A stretch of DNA of 64,000 nucleotides. Origin: Kiloniella majae. GTDB taxonomy: Bacteria > Pseudomonadota > Alphaproteobacteria > Kiloniellales > Kiloniellaceae. Within the stretch, counting starts at the first letter, position 1, and each line of letters starts with the position of its first letter. Position numbers and translations under genes: made by a program. The stretch lies in the NCBI RefSeq assembly GCF_002118315.1, contig NZ_MTSZ01000006.1, forward strand, positions 151,370 to 215,369, written 5' to 3'. Below, piece by piece: positions 15,735-24,259 of this stretch. Under the pieces are notes generated by a model. The model searched no databases. It saw only the letters and a program-made list of their open reading frames with translations, and had not been told where the DNA came from.

Positions 15735-17984
15735 ATGTCAAAGTGTTGTTCTAATCTCAAAAGTTCAGATGTTGAAACGCCAACAGAGATACCGGCCAGT
15801 ATTGATCCTACTGCGTATGTGTATAAAAACGAAGTCGGGCTTTCACAGCTTAATCTAATCGTTGATACCATTCACTGCCCATCATGTATTCGTCTTATTG
15901 AGGGTAATCTCAACAAAATGGACGGGATTGAAACTGCACGGGTAAATCTGTCGACAAAAAGATTGTATGTCCTATGGGATGAGACCAAAACATCAGCAAA
16001 TGCAATTGTTCGAAAGCTGGATGGTCTTGATTTCCCACCAACGCCTTATAATCCGGCTTTGATGAGTTCAGCCAGTGAGCAAGAAGACAAGGCACTTTTA
16101 AAAGCAATGGGTGTGGCTGGTTTTGCAGCTGCGAATGTCATGCTTTTATCCGTTGCTGTATGGTCTGGCGTTGATGATATGGGGCCAGCAACACGTGATT
16201 TACTCCATTGGGTATCTGGTCTCATTGCTTTGCCGACCGTTGCTTATTCAGGGCAGCCTTTTTTCAGGTCAGCAATCGCAGCCCTGAAAACGCGTAGTTT
16301 GAATATGGATGTTCCCATTTCGCTCGCTGTTCTTCTCGCGGTGGGAATGAGTGTTGCTGAAACCTTGCAAAGTGCACAGCATGCTTATTTTGATGCATCC
16401 GTTATGCTGTTGTTCTTTCTTCTTATTGGTCGATATCTTGATCGACGGATGCGTAGCAAAGCACAGTCTGCAGCACAGAACTTGTTATCACTTCGTGCCA
16501 TAGCAGCAACAATTATCAGAGATGACGGAACCCATGCCTCTCTTCCTGTTGAGGCTGTAAAACCTGGCATGAAAGTCGCTATTGCGGTGGGTGAGAAAAT
16601 TCCTGTTGATGGTACAGTTATAAACGGCAAAACAGAAATTGATAGCTCACTCATCACAGGAGAGTCCTTGCCGCAAAAAGTATCAGTTGGTAGTGCTGTT
16701 TTTGCTGGCACACTTAATATTTCCACGCCAATTGAGGTCGAAGTCACAGCACAAGACGATCAAACACTGCTTTCTGAAATCGTCAAGTTGATGGAAACAG
16801 CAGAGCAAGGTCGGGCTAAATATGTGCGTCTTGCTGATCGCGCTGCCCAAATTTATGCACCGGTCGTTCATATTCTCTCTGCGTTGACATTTGTGGCGTG
16901 GTGGGCTCTGGGGGATGGTGGTTGGCATTTGGCGCTGATGAATGCGATTGCCGTTTTGATTATTACCTGCCCCTGTGCATTGGGTTTAGCTGTGCCAACT
17001 GTTCAGGTTGTCGCAAGTGGACTGTTGCTGCGTCGGGGAATTTTAGTGAAAGCAGCGGATGGGTTGGAACGCTTGGCTGATGCCGATGTTGTCGTCTTTG
17101 ATAAAACAGGGACTTTAACCAAAGGGCAACCTGTTCTGACCAACAAAGACATTTTATCTTCAGATGATTTAGCATTAGCAGCCTCCCTCGCCCTATCCAG
17201 TAAACACCCGTTGTCAAAGGCGTTGGTCGCCGCAACGGATACTTCTGCTATTGTTAGGCTGGGGCAAGTGCATGAAGAGCCTGGACAGGGTTTGGAATGT
17301 TATCTGAATGATAACAGGGTTCGCATTGGTAATCGTAGCTGGTGTGGTATTGGTGGCGACGATGACGGAATGGATGAAGACGCTGTCAGCGAACTCTGGC
17401 TATCTGACAGTTCTGGCAAGAAAGTACGGTTTACCTTTGAAGATCAGTTAAAGGACGATGCGCGCAGTGCTGTTGATTATGCACAGGAACACCTTAAATC
17501 CGTAGAGATTCTCTCAGGTGATAGAGAAAAGGCCGTTAAAAAGGCTGCAGCATTATTGTCTATAGAAAAATGGACGGCCGGGGCCAATCCGAAAGACAAG
17601 ATTACCTACTTGGATACGTTATCTGACCAACACCATAAGGTTTTAATGGTTGGCGATGGATTGAATGATGCGCCAGCACTTGCGAGTGCCTTTGTATCAG
17701 CGTCTCCTGCAACGGCGTCGGATATAAGTCAGACGACTGCTGATTTTATTTTTCAGGGAAATAAACTTAAGCCGATTGTGGAAGCAATAACGATAGCCCA
17801 AAAAGCTCGTGATTTAATTTTTCAGAATTTCGGGCTAGCAATTGTGTATAATGTTATTGCTGTGCCTTTGGCGATGAGCGGATATGTAACGCCTTTGATT
17901 GCATCTATTGCAATGTCTGCATCATCTATTGTTGTTACTCTTAATGCCCTGCGGCTTAGACTTTCAGAAAAGGGAGTATCGTAA
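15735..17984 (+). CDS. ccoI: Copper-exporting P1B-type ATPase for cbb3 assembly
   Basis: 749 residues. A heavy-metal-associated domain holds CPSC (Cys48, Cys51); the transmembrane metal site is CPC (Cys412-Pro-Cys414); the phosphorylated Asp456 is in DKTGTLTKG; and GDGLNDAP (about 640-647) is the hinge motif. The extreme N-terminus MSKCC may add a metal site. FixI/CcoI ATPases move Cu(I) across the inner membrane at a slow rate to supply the CuB centre, unlike detoxifying CopA. The next start codon, ccoS, comes one base after its stop. Confidence 0.95.
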   Translation: MSKCCSNLKSSDVETPTEIPASIDPTAYVYKNEVGLSQLNLIVDTIHCPSCIRLIEGNLNKMDGIETARVNLSTKRLYVLWDETKTSANAIVRKLDGLDFPPTPYNPALMSSASEQEDKALLKAMGVAGFAAANVMLLSVAVWSGVDDMGPATRDLLHWVSGLIALPTVAYSGQPFFRSAIAALKTRSLNMDVPISLAVLLAVGMSVAETLQSAQHAYFDASVMLLFFLLIGRYLDRRMRSKAQSAAQNLLSLRAIAATIIRDDGTHASLPVEAVKPGMKVAIAVGEKIPVDGTVINGKTEIDSSLITGESLPQKVSVGSAVFAGTLNISTPIEVEVTAQDDQTLLSEIVKLMETAEQGRAKYVRLADRAAQIYAPVVHILSALTFVAWWALGDGGWHLALMNAIAVLIITCPCALGLAVPTVQVVASGLLLRRGILVKAADGLERLADADVVVFDKTGTLTKGQPVLTNKDILSSDDLALAASLALSSKHPLSKALVAATDTSAIVRLGQVHEEPGQGLECYLNDNRVRIGNRSWCGIGGDDDGMDEDAVSELWLSDSSGKKVRFTFEDQLKDDARSAVDYAQEHLKSVEILSGDREKAVKKAAALLSIEKWTAGANPKDKITYLDTLSDQHHKVLMVGDGLNDAPALASAFVSASPATASDISQTTADFIFQGNKLKPIVEAITIAQKARDLIFQNFGLAIVYNVIAVPLAMSGYVTPLIASIAMSASSIVVTLNALRLRLSEKGVS

Positions 17985-17985
17985 A

Positions 17986-18261
17986 ATGACGGCTCTTACA
18001 TTTCTAATTCCAATTGCACTGTTGCTTGGTTTATTGGGACTAATTGCTTTTTTGTGGTCTTTACGTACAGGACAGTATGACGACTTGGAGGGGGCAGCCT
18101 ATCGAGCGGTTTTTGATGACGAGCCTATGGAAAAAAACGATATGGTCACAAAAAAAACTGTTGAGGAAGAAAGTGCGTATGTTGTTCTTGATGATTCAGA
18201 TTACAACACAAAACAAAAAGGCCAAGATGCGTTAAACAAGTCCTTTCCTAAATGTTGCTAA
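17986..18261 (+). CDS. ccoS: cbb3 maturation protein CcoS
   Basis: 91 residues from the ATG at 17986. An N-terminal membrane helix (about 4-25) is followed by WSLRTGQYDDLEGAAYRAVFDD, the CcoS signature (GQYDDLEGxAxRxL), and an unusually long acidic tail ending SFPKCC. CcoS is required for insertion of the metal cofactors into CcoN. The double Cys at the end is unusual and may bind copper (inference). This is the last gene of ccoGHIS, converging on the GNAT gene; no clear terminator is seen. Confidence 0.9.
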   Translation: MTALTFLIPIALLLGLLGLIAFLWSLRTGQYDDLEGAAYRAVFDDEPMEKNDMVTKKTVEEESAYVVLDDSDYNTKQKGQDALNKSFPKCC

Positions 18262-18304
18262 ACACAATAAAATTTAAAAAACGCACTTTTTGAACTTTAA
18301 AAAA

Positions 18305-18808
18305 TCAAGATGGTAGCCCAAATGCTTGAGAATAAATCACTTTTCCATTTTCAGGAAAGATGTTTTTCCTGAACTCGAGCCCCATAAATGCTTCCCCTTT
18401 GAAGGGTGCATCAAGGTGTTCTGTGGACGTATCTGTAAAACCGAACTTGGAATAATACGCCGGGTCACCAAGAACAATGATGCCCGATAGATCTTCTATA
18501 TCTCTGCAGACTTGAATACCATGCTCTACAAGTTGGCTCCCTATTCTTTTGTTTTGGTGAGTGGGAACAACAGATAACGGGGCAAGGCTCGCAGTCTGAA
18601 TTTGTAGATGTGGGGATGTAATTTCCATCGCGCTAAAAAGAATGTGGCCTAAAATTGTTCCCTCTTCTTCTGCGACCAGCCCAAAAAGAACATCCTCATC
18701 CAGATACAATTGTTTGACGAGATCGCACTCATCCCATTGACCAAATGCATCGTGGACAACCTGTAAAACCTGTGCACGATCTTTGATCTCTTCTTTCCTG
18801 ATTTGCAT
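18305..18808 (-). CDS. GNAT N-acetyltransferase, YhbS-like
   Basis: 167 residues. LAPLSVVPTHQNKRIGSQLV is the acetyl-CoA binding motif A, and IIVLGDPAYYSKFGFTD is the characteristic motif of YhbS-like acetyltransferases. The acceptor (amine or protein) is unknown. It lies ten bases downstream of the Lrp gene on the same strand and is probably cotranscribed with it. It converges on ccoS. Confidence 0.88.
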   Translation of the reverse strand: MQIRKEEIKDRAQVLQVVHDAFGQWDECDLVKQLYLDEDVLFGLVAEEEGTILGHILFSAMEITSPHLQIQTASLAPLSVVPTHQNKRIGSQLVEHGIQVCRDIEDLSGIIVLGDPAYYSKFGFTDTSTEHLDAPFKGEAFMGLEFRKNIFPENGKVIYSQAFGLPS

Positions 18809-18817
18809 AACTTTCCT

Positions 18818-19279
18818 CTAGATCGGTAGCTCAGTAGAATATTTAACACTTCTTAGGGCAAAACGTGAATTTACTGAATTAATAATCGGCAAGTGAAGAA
18901 ATTGTTCTGTGAGCATACGATCATAAGATTCAATATCTTTTGCGACAATTCGCAAGAGGTAGTCCCTGTTTCCTGTAATGGTGTAACATTCCATTATCTC
19001 AGGGCGGCGATCAACAATATCTTCGAATTGTCTGACTTGCTCTTCGCTGTGTTGAACCAATGTTACTGTTGCAAAAACCGTCACGCTAAGGCCGGCAATT
19101 TTAGGGTCCAGTAAACACACCTCCTTACGGATCAATCCCTCATCTCGAAAACGTTTTATGCGTCGCCAACAAGGGGACTGCGAGAGACCAATGGCTGCCG
19201 CAATTTCTGCAGTGGAAAGAGAAGCATTTTTTTGTAAAAGGCTAAGTATTTTTATGTCTAGGGGATCAAGGTCAATCAT
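18818..19279 (-). CDS. Lrp/AsnC family regulator
   Basis: 153 residues: an N-terminal helix-turn-helix (about 20-45, STAEIAAAIGLSQSPCWRRI) and a C-terminal RAM/AsnC ligand-binding domain with ECYTITGNRDYLLRIVAKD. Lrp-type octamers respond to amino acids. The gene is divergent from phhA with a 130-base AT-rich spacer, an arrangement that suggests it senses an aromatic or branched amino acid and controls phenylalanine catabolism; this is inferred from position. It overlaps no neighbour and leads into the GNAT gene. Confidence 0.92.
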   Translation of the reverse strand: MIDLDPLDIKILSLLQKNASLSTAEIAAAIGLSQSPCWRRIKRFRDEGLIRKEVCLLDPKIAGLSVTVFATVTLVQHSEEQVRQFEDIVDRRPEIMECYTITGNRDYLLRIVAKDIESYDRMLTEQFLHLPIINSVNSRFALRSVKYSTELPI

Positions 19280-19409
19280 TTCAATTAATAGCCTATTATT
19301 GAATAAACTTACTTCTTAAATTCAATTATATCGGTTTATTAGAATATAATATCTCATATTTTAAGATAAAATAAACAAATAAAGCAGGGATAAAATAATG
19401 AGGTAAAAA

Positions 19410-20213
19410 ATGGGACATCATGGTTCTACCTATGAATCAAAAACACCGAATTCCGACGGTTTATATCACTATACCCGATCAGAGAATGAGATTTGGGGGG
19501 ATTTAATCACGCGACAAAATCAAATTCTGGAAGGTCGTGTTTGTGATGAATTTGTCCGAGGCAGAGAAATTCTTGGATTAAATAATCGTAAGGTTCCTCA
19601 ATTGAAAGAAGTCAGTGAGCGGCTTTTTGAAGCTACAGGCTTTGGGGTTGAATCTGTTCCAGCTGTTATCCCACCAAAGGACTTCTTTGGTATTTTGGCT
19701 AACAGACGCTTTCCCGCAGCAACCTTTATTCGGGTTAGAGAAGATTTTGATTATATAAAAGAACCCGATGTCTTTCATGAGATCTATGGACATTGTCCGA
19801 TGCTGACAAACCAGTCCTTTGCAGATTATGTCCAAGAGTATGGCAAGCTCGCTCTTTCGGTTGAAAAGCAATACATGTGGCCTCTTCAAAGGCTTTTCTG
19901 GTTTACGGTCGAATTTGGTTTAATCAAAACGGGTAAAGGAAACCGGATATACGGTGCAGGCCTGGCGTCTTCGTCTGGTGAGGCTGTCTATTGTATGGAT
20001 AGTGACAAACCGATGATAATGGAGTTTGATCCGTTGAGTATTTTCAGAACCAATTATCGTATAGATATCTATCAACCAATTTATTATGTAATTAATAGCT
20101 TTGAGCAGCTATTTGAGACGATTACTTCAGATTTAATCCCTGTGATTGATCAGGCTAAGGAGCTTGGTAATCTAAATCCTCTTCCAGCACCACCAGATCA
20201 TAAAACGCATTAA
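19410..20213 (+). CDS. phhA: Phenylalanine 4-hydroxylase
   Basis: 267 residues, usual for the bacterial single-domain enzyme. Fe(II) ligands are seen: His123 and His128 in FHEIYGH, and Glu168 in FTVEFGL. YGAGLASSSGEA and the pterin-contacting block FFGILANRRFPAATFIR are also present. It converts phenylalanine to tyrosine with tetrahydropterin and oxygen in the cytosol. No pterin carbinolamine dehydratase lies beside it. It is divergent from the Lrp gene and ends at a clear terminator. Confidence 0.96.
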   Translation: MGHHGSTYESKTPNSDGLYHYTRSENEIWGDLITRQNQILEGRVCDEFVRGREILGLNNRKVPQLKEVSERLFEATGFGVESVPAVIPPKDFFGILANRRFPAATFIRVREDFDYIKEPDVFHEIYGHCPMLTNQSFADYVQEYGKLALSVEKQYMWPLQRLFWFTVEFGLIKTGKGNRIYGAGLASSSGEAVYCMDSDKPMIMEFDPLSIFRTNYRIDIYQPIYYVINSFEQLFETITSDLIPVIDQAKELGNLNPLPAPPDHKTH

Positions 20214-20236
20214 TCAGATAATATAAACCTTAAAAG

Positions 20237-20263
20237 AACACCCTCAGAATAGAGGGTGTTTTT
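20237..20263 (+). terminator. Terminator of phhA
   Basis: A perfect 9-bp stem, AACACCCTC (20237-20245) with GAGGGTGTT (20252-20260), is followed by T residues, 24 bases after the phhA stop. Confidence 0.9.
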
Positions 20264-20397
20264 CTGTGTTTTGATTTTACTTTGACGGATATATTTAAAA
20301 TTGAGGCTTTATAGTAGCAATTTTAGTTAAATTGTAGTAAGAAACTGTTAACCAATTATCTGAAGATGAAAAAGCTTATAGTACAGGGACGAGCTTG

Positions 20398-20667
20398 ATG
20401 CATCAGGGGGCCATAAAAAATACAACGGATATTGAGGCTGTGCTTAAACGCGAGCAGCCCAAGCATCTGTCATTGGTGCACGACCCAAACAGTAAATGGG
20501 CTGTACTAACCAAACAGGCTCACCGTATTTTCCATTATCGTTTGACCCAACATAATCTGTCAGAAAATGACAGGGAATCTTTGATGCTTGCGCGTAATGA
20601 ACTCATGGCTTTGGCAAAATCCCTGAAAGCTGTCTCGTCTGTACAGAATGTGCTTAACGAAGATTAA
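20398..20667 (+). CDS. Hypothetical protein
   Basis: 89 residues from ATG 20398, no signal peptide or membrane segment. The middle (RIFHYRLTQHNLSENDRESL) and end (ARNELMALAKSLKAVSSV) look helical and suggest a small helical bundle. No family is recognised and no clear ribosome site precedes the start. Its last 14 bases overlap the 3' end of the convergent YigZ gene. The codon use resembles its neighbours. Confidence 0.55.
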   Translation: MHQGAIKNTTDIEAVLKREQPKHLSLVHDPNSKWAVLTKQAHRIFHYRLTQHNLSENDRESLMLARNELMALAKSLKAVSSVQNVLNED

Positions 20668-21217
20668 GTTTTCCCTGTAATTCGGATAATTTCTCTTCCA
20701 CGCTCTCTACAACAAATGTTGCCCCAGCACTGCCGAAATCTTTCTGGAGTATTTCTATACCGATTTGATTACAGAGATATTCCGCATGAGGTATCGATTT
20801 GAAAGGCAGATCAATTTCCAATTTGTGTAACTTTACATAAGTAAGGAGGCTTGCTTCCTGAATAACCTGTTTCGTACTTTCGCTGTAAGCGCGAACCAAG
20901 CCGCCGGTACCCAACTTGGTACCACCAAAATAACGTACTGTAATGACAGCAGTGTTAATTAAGTTGTTACCTTGCAAAACTTTAAGGGTTGGAGGACCTG
21001 ATGTCCCGGAAGGTTCACCATCATCGCTGGACCCTTCTTCTATTTGATCGTAATGATTTAAGCGTCTGAAGGCCCATACGTGATGATTTGCTTTTTTGTG
21101 CTCGTCTCGTAATTCTGCTAAGCGGTTTTCAAAAAATGAAACAGGCATCAAGAAAGAGATAAAACGGGATTTCTTCTCGTCTATTTCGGTTACATTTTCG
21201 CAGGTAACATAAAACAT
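20654..21217 (-). CDS. YigZ/IMPACT family protein
   Basis: 187 residues. The N-terminal UPF0029 domain carries KSRFISF, HVWAFR, the acidic SDDGEPSGTSGPP loop and VRYFGGTKLGTGGLVRAYS, all hallmarks of the IMPACT/YigZ family; a small C-terminal alpha/beta domain (DUF1949-like) follows. The eukaryotic relative regulates Gcn2, but the bacterial role is unsettled. It starts one base beyond the ABC ATPase stop region, so it probably shares its transcript. Confidence 0.92.
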   Translation of the reverse strand: MFYVTCENVTEIDEKKSRFISFLMPVSFFENRLAELRDEHKKANHHVWAFRRLNHYDQIEEGSSDDGEPSGTSGPPTLKVLQGNNLINTAVITVRYFGGTKLGTGGLVRAYSESTKQVIQEASLLTYVKLHKLEIDLPFKSIPHAEYLCNQIGIEILQKDFGSAGATFVVESVEEKLSELQGKLNLR

Positions 21218-21218
21218 T

Positions 21219-21998
21219 TTACTTGGTCAGGACAGCAATGGGGCCCTCTGCTGACTTGTGTATAAACTGTTGAACATAAGGGTTATCAGTCTTATCGAGA
21301 TCAGCCGTTGGCCCATGCCACACAACCTTTCCTTCGTGTAGCATTAAAATCTTTGTAGAGATATTACGTGCAGAATCTAAATCACTGCTGATAATAATTG
21401 ATGTGGAAAAGTGTTCTTTAGCCTGCTGATTGATGAGTTGGCTAATAGAATTACTCATAATTGGGTCAAGTCCGGCTGTTGGCTCATCGAGGAATAAGAA
21501 TTCAGGGTTCCCCGCAAATGCCCTGGCCAGCCCAACCCTTTTTTGCATGCCGCCAGATAGTTCGGCGGGAAACAGATCGGCGACTTCTGGTTTTAGCCCG
21601 ACCTGATCTAACTGCTTAATAACCGTTACTTTGGCTTCCTTTTTATTTGCATTATGTTTTTCTAGCTCTTTAAAAGCAATGTTCTCCCACACTGTCATGG
21701 AATCAAAAAGGGCAGATTGCTGAAAAAGCATGCCAAAACGATCGAGAAAATTCTGAGAATTATCTTCTAGTTCTTCTTTGGAGTATCCATTAATGAAAAT
21801 TTCGCCAGTATCATATGGAATAATGCCGAGCAGCGTTTTAAGTAACAGCGTTTTCCCACTACCGGAGGCACCGATAATGACTAGAGTTTCCCCAGAATCA
21901 ACTGTCAGATCGGCAATATCAAGAGCCTTCAGGCCGTTAAAGCTTTTACATAGATTTTTGATTTTTAATGCATTTTTTGATTTTGTGTTTTCGGTCAT
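21219..21998 (-). CDS. ABC transporter ATP-binding protein, MlaF-like
   Basis: 259 residues. Walker A GASGSGKT (about 42-49), the signature LSGGMQKRVGLARA and Walker B FLFLDEPTAGLDP are intact. FDSMTVWENIAF after the Q-loop is typical of MlaF/Ttg2A phospholipid-transport ATPases. Unusually, no MlaE permease or MlaD substrate-binding gene flanks it; the downstream neighbour is YigZ. It may energise a permease encoded elsewhere, or be a soluble relative. Function is assigned by family resemblance only. Confidence 0.85.
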   Translation of the reverse strand: MTENTKSKNALKIKNLCKSFNGLKALDIADLTVDSGETLVIIGASGSGKTLLLKTLLGIIPYDTGEIFINGYSKEELEDNSQNFLDRFGMLFQQSALFDSMTVWENIAFKELEKHNANKKEAKVTVIKQLDQVGLKPEVADLFPAELSGGMQKRVGLARAFAGNPEFLFLDEPTAGLDPIMSNSISQLINQQAKEHFSTSIIISSDLDSARNISTKILMLHEGKVVWHGPTADLDKTDNPYVQQFIHKSAEGPIAVLTK

Positions 21999-22104
21999 TA
22001 TACCGACAGATCCTTAAATCCCCTATTTATAGGGCAAAGATTATCATAGTAGAACAATAATACCAGTCCGATAAGCCATTGAATCTGTGAACAGATAGAG
22101 AATT

Positions 22105-22139
22105 AAAAAAACCTCTGACCTTATAAAAGATCAGAGGTT
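22105..22139 (-). terminator. Terminator of tRNA-Pro
   Basis: CCTCTGA (22112-22118) pairs with TCAGAGG (22131-22137) and a run of A residues (22105-22111) gives the U tract on the minus strand. It begins a few bases beyond the tRNA CCA end. Confidence 0.8.
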
Positions 22140-22145
22140 CCATTT

Positions 22146-22222
22146 TGGTCGGAGTAGCAGGATTCGAACCTGCGACCCCTTGGCCCCCAGCCAAGTGCGC
22201 TACCAGACTGCGCTATACTCCG
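22146..22222 (-). tRNA. tRNA-Pro (anticodon GGG)
   Basis: Reading the minus strand, the acceptor stem CGGAGTA pairs with TACTCCG. The anticodon arm CTTGG-CTGGGGG-CCAAG places GGG as anticodon, the T arm contains GGTTCGAATCC, and CCA is encoded at the 3' end (22146-22148). It decodes CCC and CCU proline codons. Confidence 0.96.
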
Positions 22223-22263
22223 ATAGAGAAAAGCCATAACACTTTGATCAGCGCTATCTTGGC

Positions 22264-22290
22264 ATTATATACATTCGCAAAAAGTGCAAG
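22264..22290 (-). promoter_or_regulatory. Possible promoter of tRNA-Pro
   Basis: The minus strand carries a perfect TATAAT (22264-22269) 42 bases before the mature tRNA end. Upstream TTGCA-containing sequence (22284-22290) could serve as -35, although the spacing is short at 14-15 bases. Confidence 0.45.
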
Positions 22291-22321
22291 GCAATGGTAT
22301 TTGATCGAAAAAACTGAAAAA

Positions 22322-22759
22322 TTAGTCTAAAAGAGCACGAATGGATTTTAATTCGTTTAAAACTTCTTTTTGTCTCTCAGGTGATAAGCCAAGAACTTGA
22401 TCTACTAGGCTCTTTTCGTCTCTTTTATCGTTTTTACTTTTTTCAACGACAGTACTTTTAGGAGCTGTTTTTTCTTCATTAAGAGAACTATTCGCCTTTA
22501 AGGAACCTTCTTTAAAGAGCTTTTGCACACCTTTGATGGTATAGCCGTCTTTGTACAAGAGGTCCCTTATCTGACGAAGTATTTTCAGATCTTCCGGGCG
22601 GTAATAACGCCTGCGTCCTGCGCGTTTCAATGGTTTGACCTGGGGGAATTTAGTTTCCCAGAACCGCAGCACATGCTGAGGAACATCCAAGTCGCCAGAT
22701 ACTTCGCTAATCGTCCGGAACGCAGCCGCAGATTTGCTTGAGGTTTCCGCAGCAGACAT
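22322..22759 (-). CDS. MerR family regulator next to ihfA
   Basis: 145 residues. A MerR winged helix-turn-helix occupies about 14-80, with [20 protein letters not shown] and [20 protein letters not shown]. The C-terminal half is a short Lys/Glu-rich region without the Cys residues used by metal-sensing MerR proteins. This gene is conserved after ihfA in alphaproteobacteria; its target is not known to me. It lies 74 bases downstream of ihfA on the same strand. Confidence 0.9.
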   Translation of the reverse strand: MSAAETSSKSAAAFRTISEVSGDLDVPQHVLRFWETKFPQVKPLKRAGRRRYYRPEDLKILRQIRDLLYKDGYTIKGVQKLFKEGSLKANSSLNEEKTAPKSTVVEKSKNDKRDEKSLVDQVLGLSPERQKEVLNELKSIRALLD

Positions 22760-22833
22760 TTGCAGATTAAACTCCTGCTTTTCTAGGTTTTGTCAGTATT
22801 TACCGACGCGTTCCGATAATAAATACGATCTTT

Positions 22834-23130
22834 TTAAGAAAGAGATGTATTTATCTTATTTTTCAAAACGTGAGATGCTCGGAACACGAGAACTCTGCGT
22901 GGTAAAATTGGAACTTCTTCCCCAGTTTTTGGGTTACGTCCAATACGTTCGCCTTTTTCACGAACGGCAAAACTACCAAAAGATGATATTTTAACCGAAT
23001 CACCTTTGATCAAGGTGTCAGAAATTTCATTCAATACAGATTCTACTAAATCTGCAGACTCATTTCTGGATAGGCCAACTTCTTGATATACGGCTTCACT
23101 GAGATCAGCACGAGTGACTGTAGTGCTCAT
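22834..23130 (-). CDS. ihfA: Integration host factor subunit alpha
   Basis: 98 residues of the HU/IHF fold. [20 protein letters not shown] opens the protein, and the DNA-binding beta arm contains [20 protein letters not shown], with the conserved Pro that intercalates into [19 protein letters not shown] closes it. IHF is an alpha-beta heterodimer that bends DNA in recombination, replication and sigma54 promoters. It lies between fabH and merR in the usual alphaproteobacterial order. Confidence 0.95.
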   Translation of the reverse strand: MSTTVTRADLSEAVYQEVGLSRNESADLVESVLNEISDTLIKGDSVKISSFGSFAVREKGERIGRNPKTGEEVPILPRRVLVFRASHVLKNKINTSLS

Positions 23131-23284
23131 AATGAAGTTCCACTCCCCTTGTTATCGTTATGTGAGTTTACCAGAAAAATAGGTAACTCATATGATATAC
23201 AAGGCAATTTTGCTAAACTTTTCAGGAAATTACAAGTTTTATCTCGAAAAGATGTCATAAAACATTGTTTCGAATAGGCCCTGA

Positions 23285-24259
23285 TCACCAGCGTATAAGA
23301 GCAGATCCCCAAGTAAAACCACCGCCCATAGCGGCCATCATGATCATATCACCACGTTTAATTCGACCATCATAAACGGCTTCTGTTAACGCCAGTGGGA
23401 TCGAAGCAGCTGAAGTATTTGCGTGCTTATCAACGGTAACAACGACACGATCTTTGGGCAGTTTGAGTTTTTTACCCATTGCTTCGATAATACGGATATT
23501 TGCCTGGTGAGGAACGAGCCAGTCAATAGCTTCTGGTGCTAACCCTGATTGCTTTAAAGCTGTATCAATAGCTTCGGGCATTCTGGTCACAGCTTGACGG
23601 AAAACTTCTTTTCCTTCCATTCTGAGAAGGCCGGTTGTTCCCGTTGAAGACGGCCCACCATCAACATAGAGGGCATCATGACACCGTCCGTCCGCATAAA
23701 TATGCGTACTTAAGATACCGCTGTCGTTTGTATCTCCGTTCCCCTCTTCAGCCTGGAGCACAATGGCCCCTGCCCCGTCGCCGAAAAGAACGCAGGTAGA
23801 ACGATCTTCCCAATCAAGAATACGGGAAAAGGTTTCTGCACCAATAAGTAATGCTGTTTTTGCTTGTCCGGTTTGGATCAGACTGTCAACAACTGATAAG
23901 CCATAGACAAAACCACTACAGACCGCTTGTAGGTCAAAGGCTGCGCCTCTGGTAACGCCCAGGTTTTTCTGGACGACAGTTGCTGTGGCGGGGAAAGTTT
24001 CATCAGGAGTAGCAGTCGCACAGACAATCAAATCAACTTCAGAAACATCAATATCGGCATGTTCCAGTGCAGCCAAAGCTGCTTTTGTCGCCAGATCAGA
24101 CGTTAGCTCATTATCGCCAGCGATATATCTGTGTCGAATACCTGTGCGTTGACGGATCCATTCATCTGATGTGTCAACACGTTCAGCCAATTGATCATTC
24201 GTGAGGATACGCTCGGGTAAATAAGAGCCACAGCCTTTGATATTTGCACGCACTATCAT
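23285..24259 (-). CDS. fabH: 3-oxoacyl-ACP synthase III
   Basis: 324 residues, standard length. The catalytic triad of the KAS III thiolase fold is visible: Cys114 in [10 protein letters not shown], His250 in [10 protein letters not shown] and Asn280 in [11 protein letters not shown]. FabH condenses acetyl-CoA with malonyl-ACP to start fatty-acid synthesis. Its start overlaps the plsX stop by four bases (24256-24259), so the two are translationally coupled. Confidence 0.97.
   Translation of the reverse strand: MIVRANIKGCGSYLPERILTNDQLAERVDTSDEWIRQRTGIRHRYIAGDNELTSDLATKAALAALEHADIDVSEVDLIVCATATPDETFPATATVVQKNLGVTRGAAFDLQAVCSGFVYGLSVVDSLIQTGQAKTALLIGAETFSRILDWEDRSTCVLFGDGAGAIVLQAEEGNGDTNDSGILSTHIYADGRCHDALYVDGGPSSTGTTGLLRMEGKEVFRQAVTRMPEAIDTALKQSGLAPEAIDWLVPHQANIRIIEAMGKKLKLPKDRVVVTVDKHANTSAASIPLALTEAVYDGRIKRGDMIMMAAMGGGFTWGSALIRW

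Noticed and set aside
20654..21998. YigZ and the MlaF-like ATPase as one transport system
   Set aside because: Adjacency with a one-base gap suggests cotranscription, but YigZ has no membrane segments and no known link to lipid transport.
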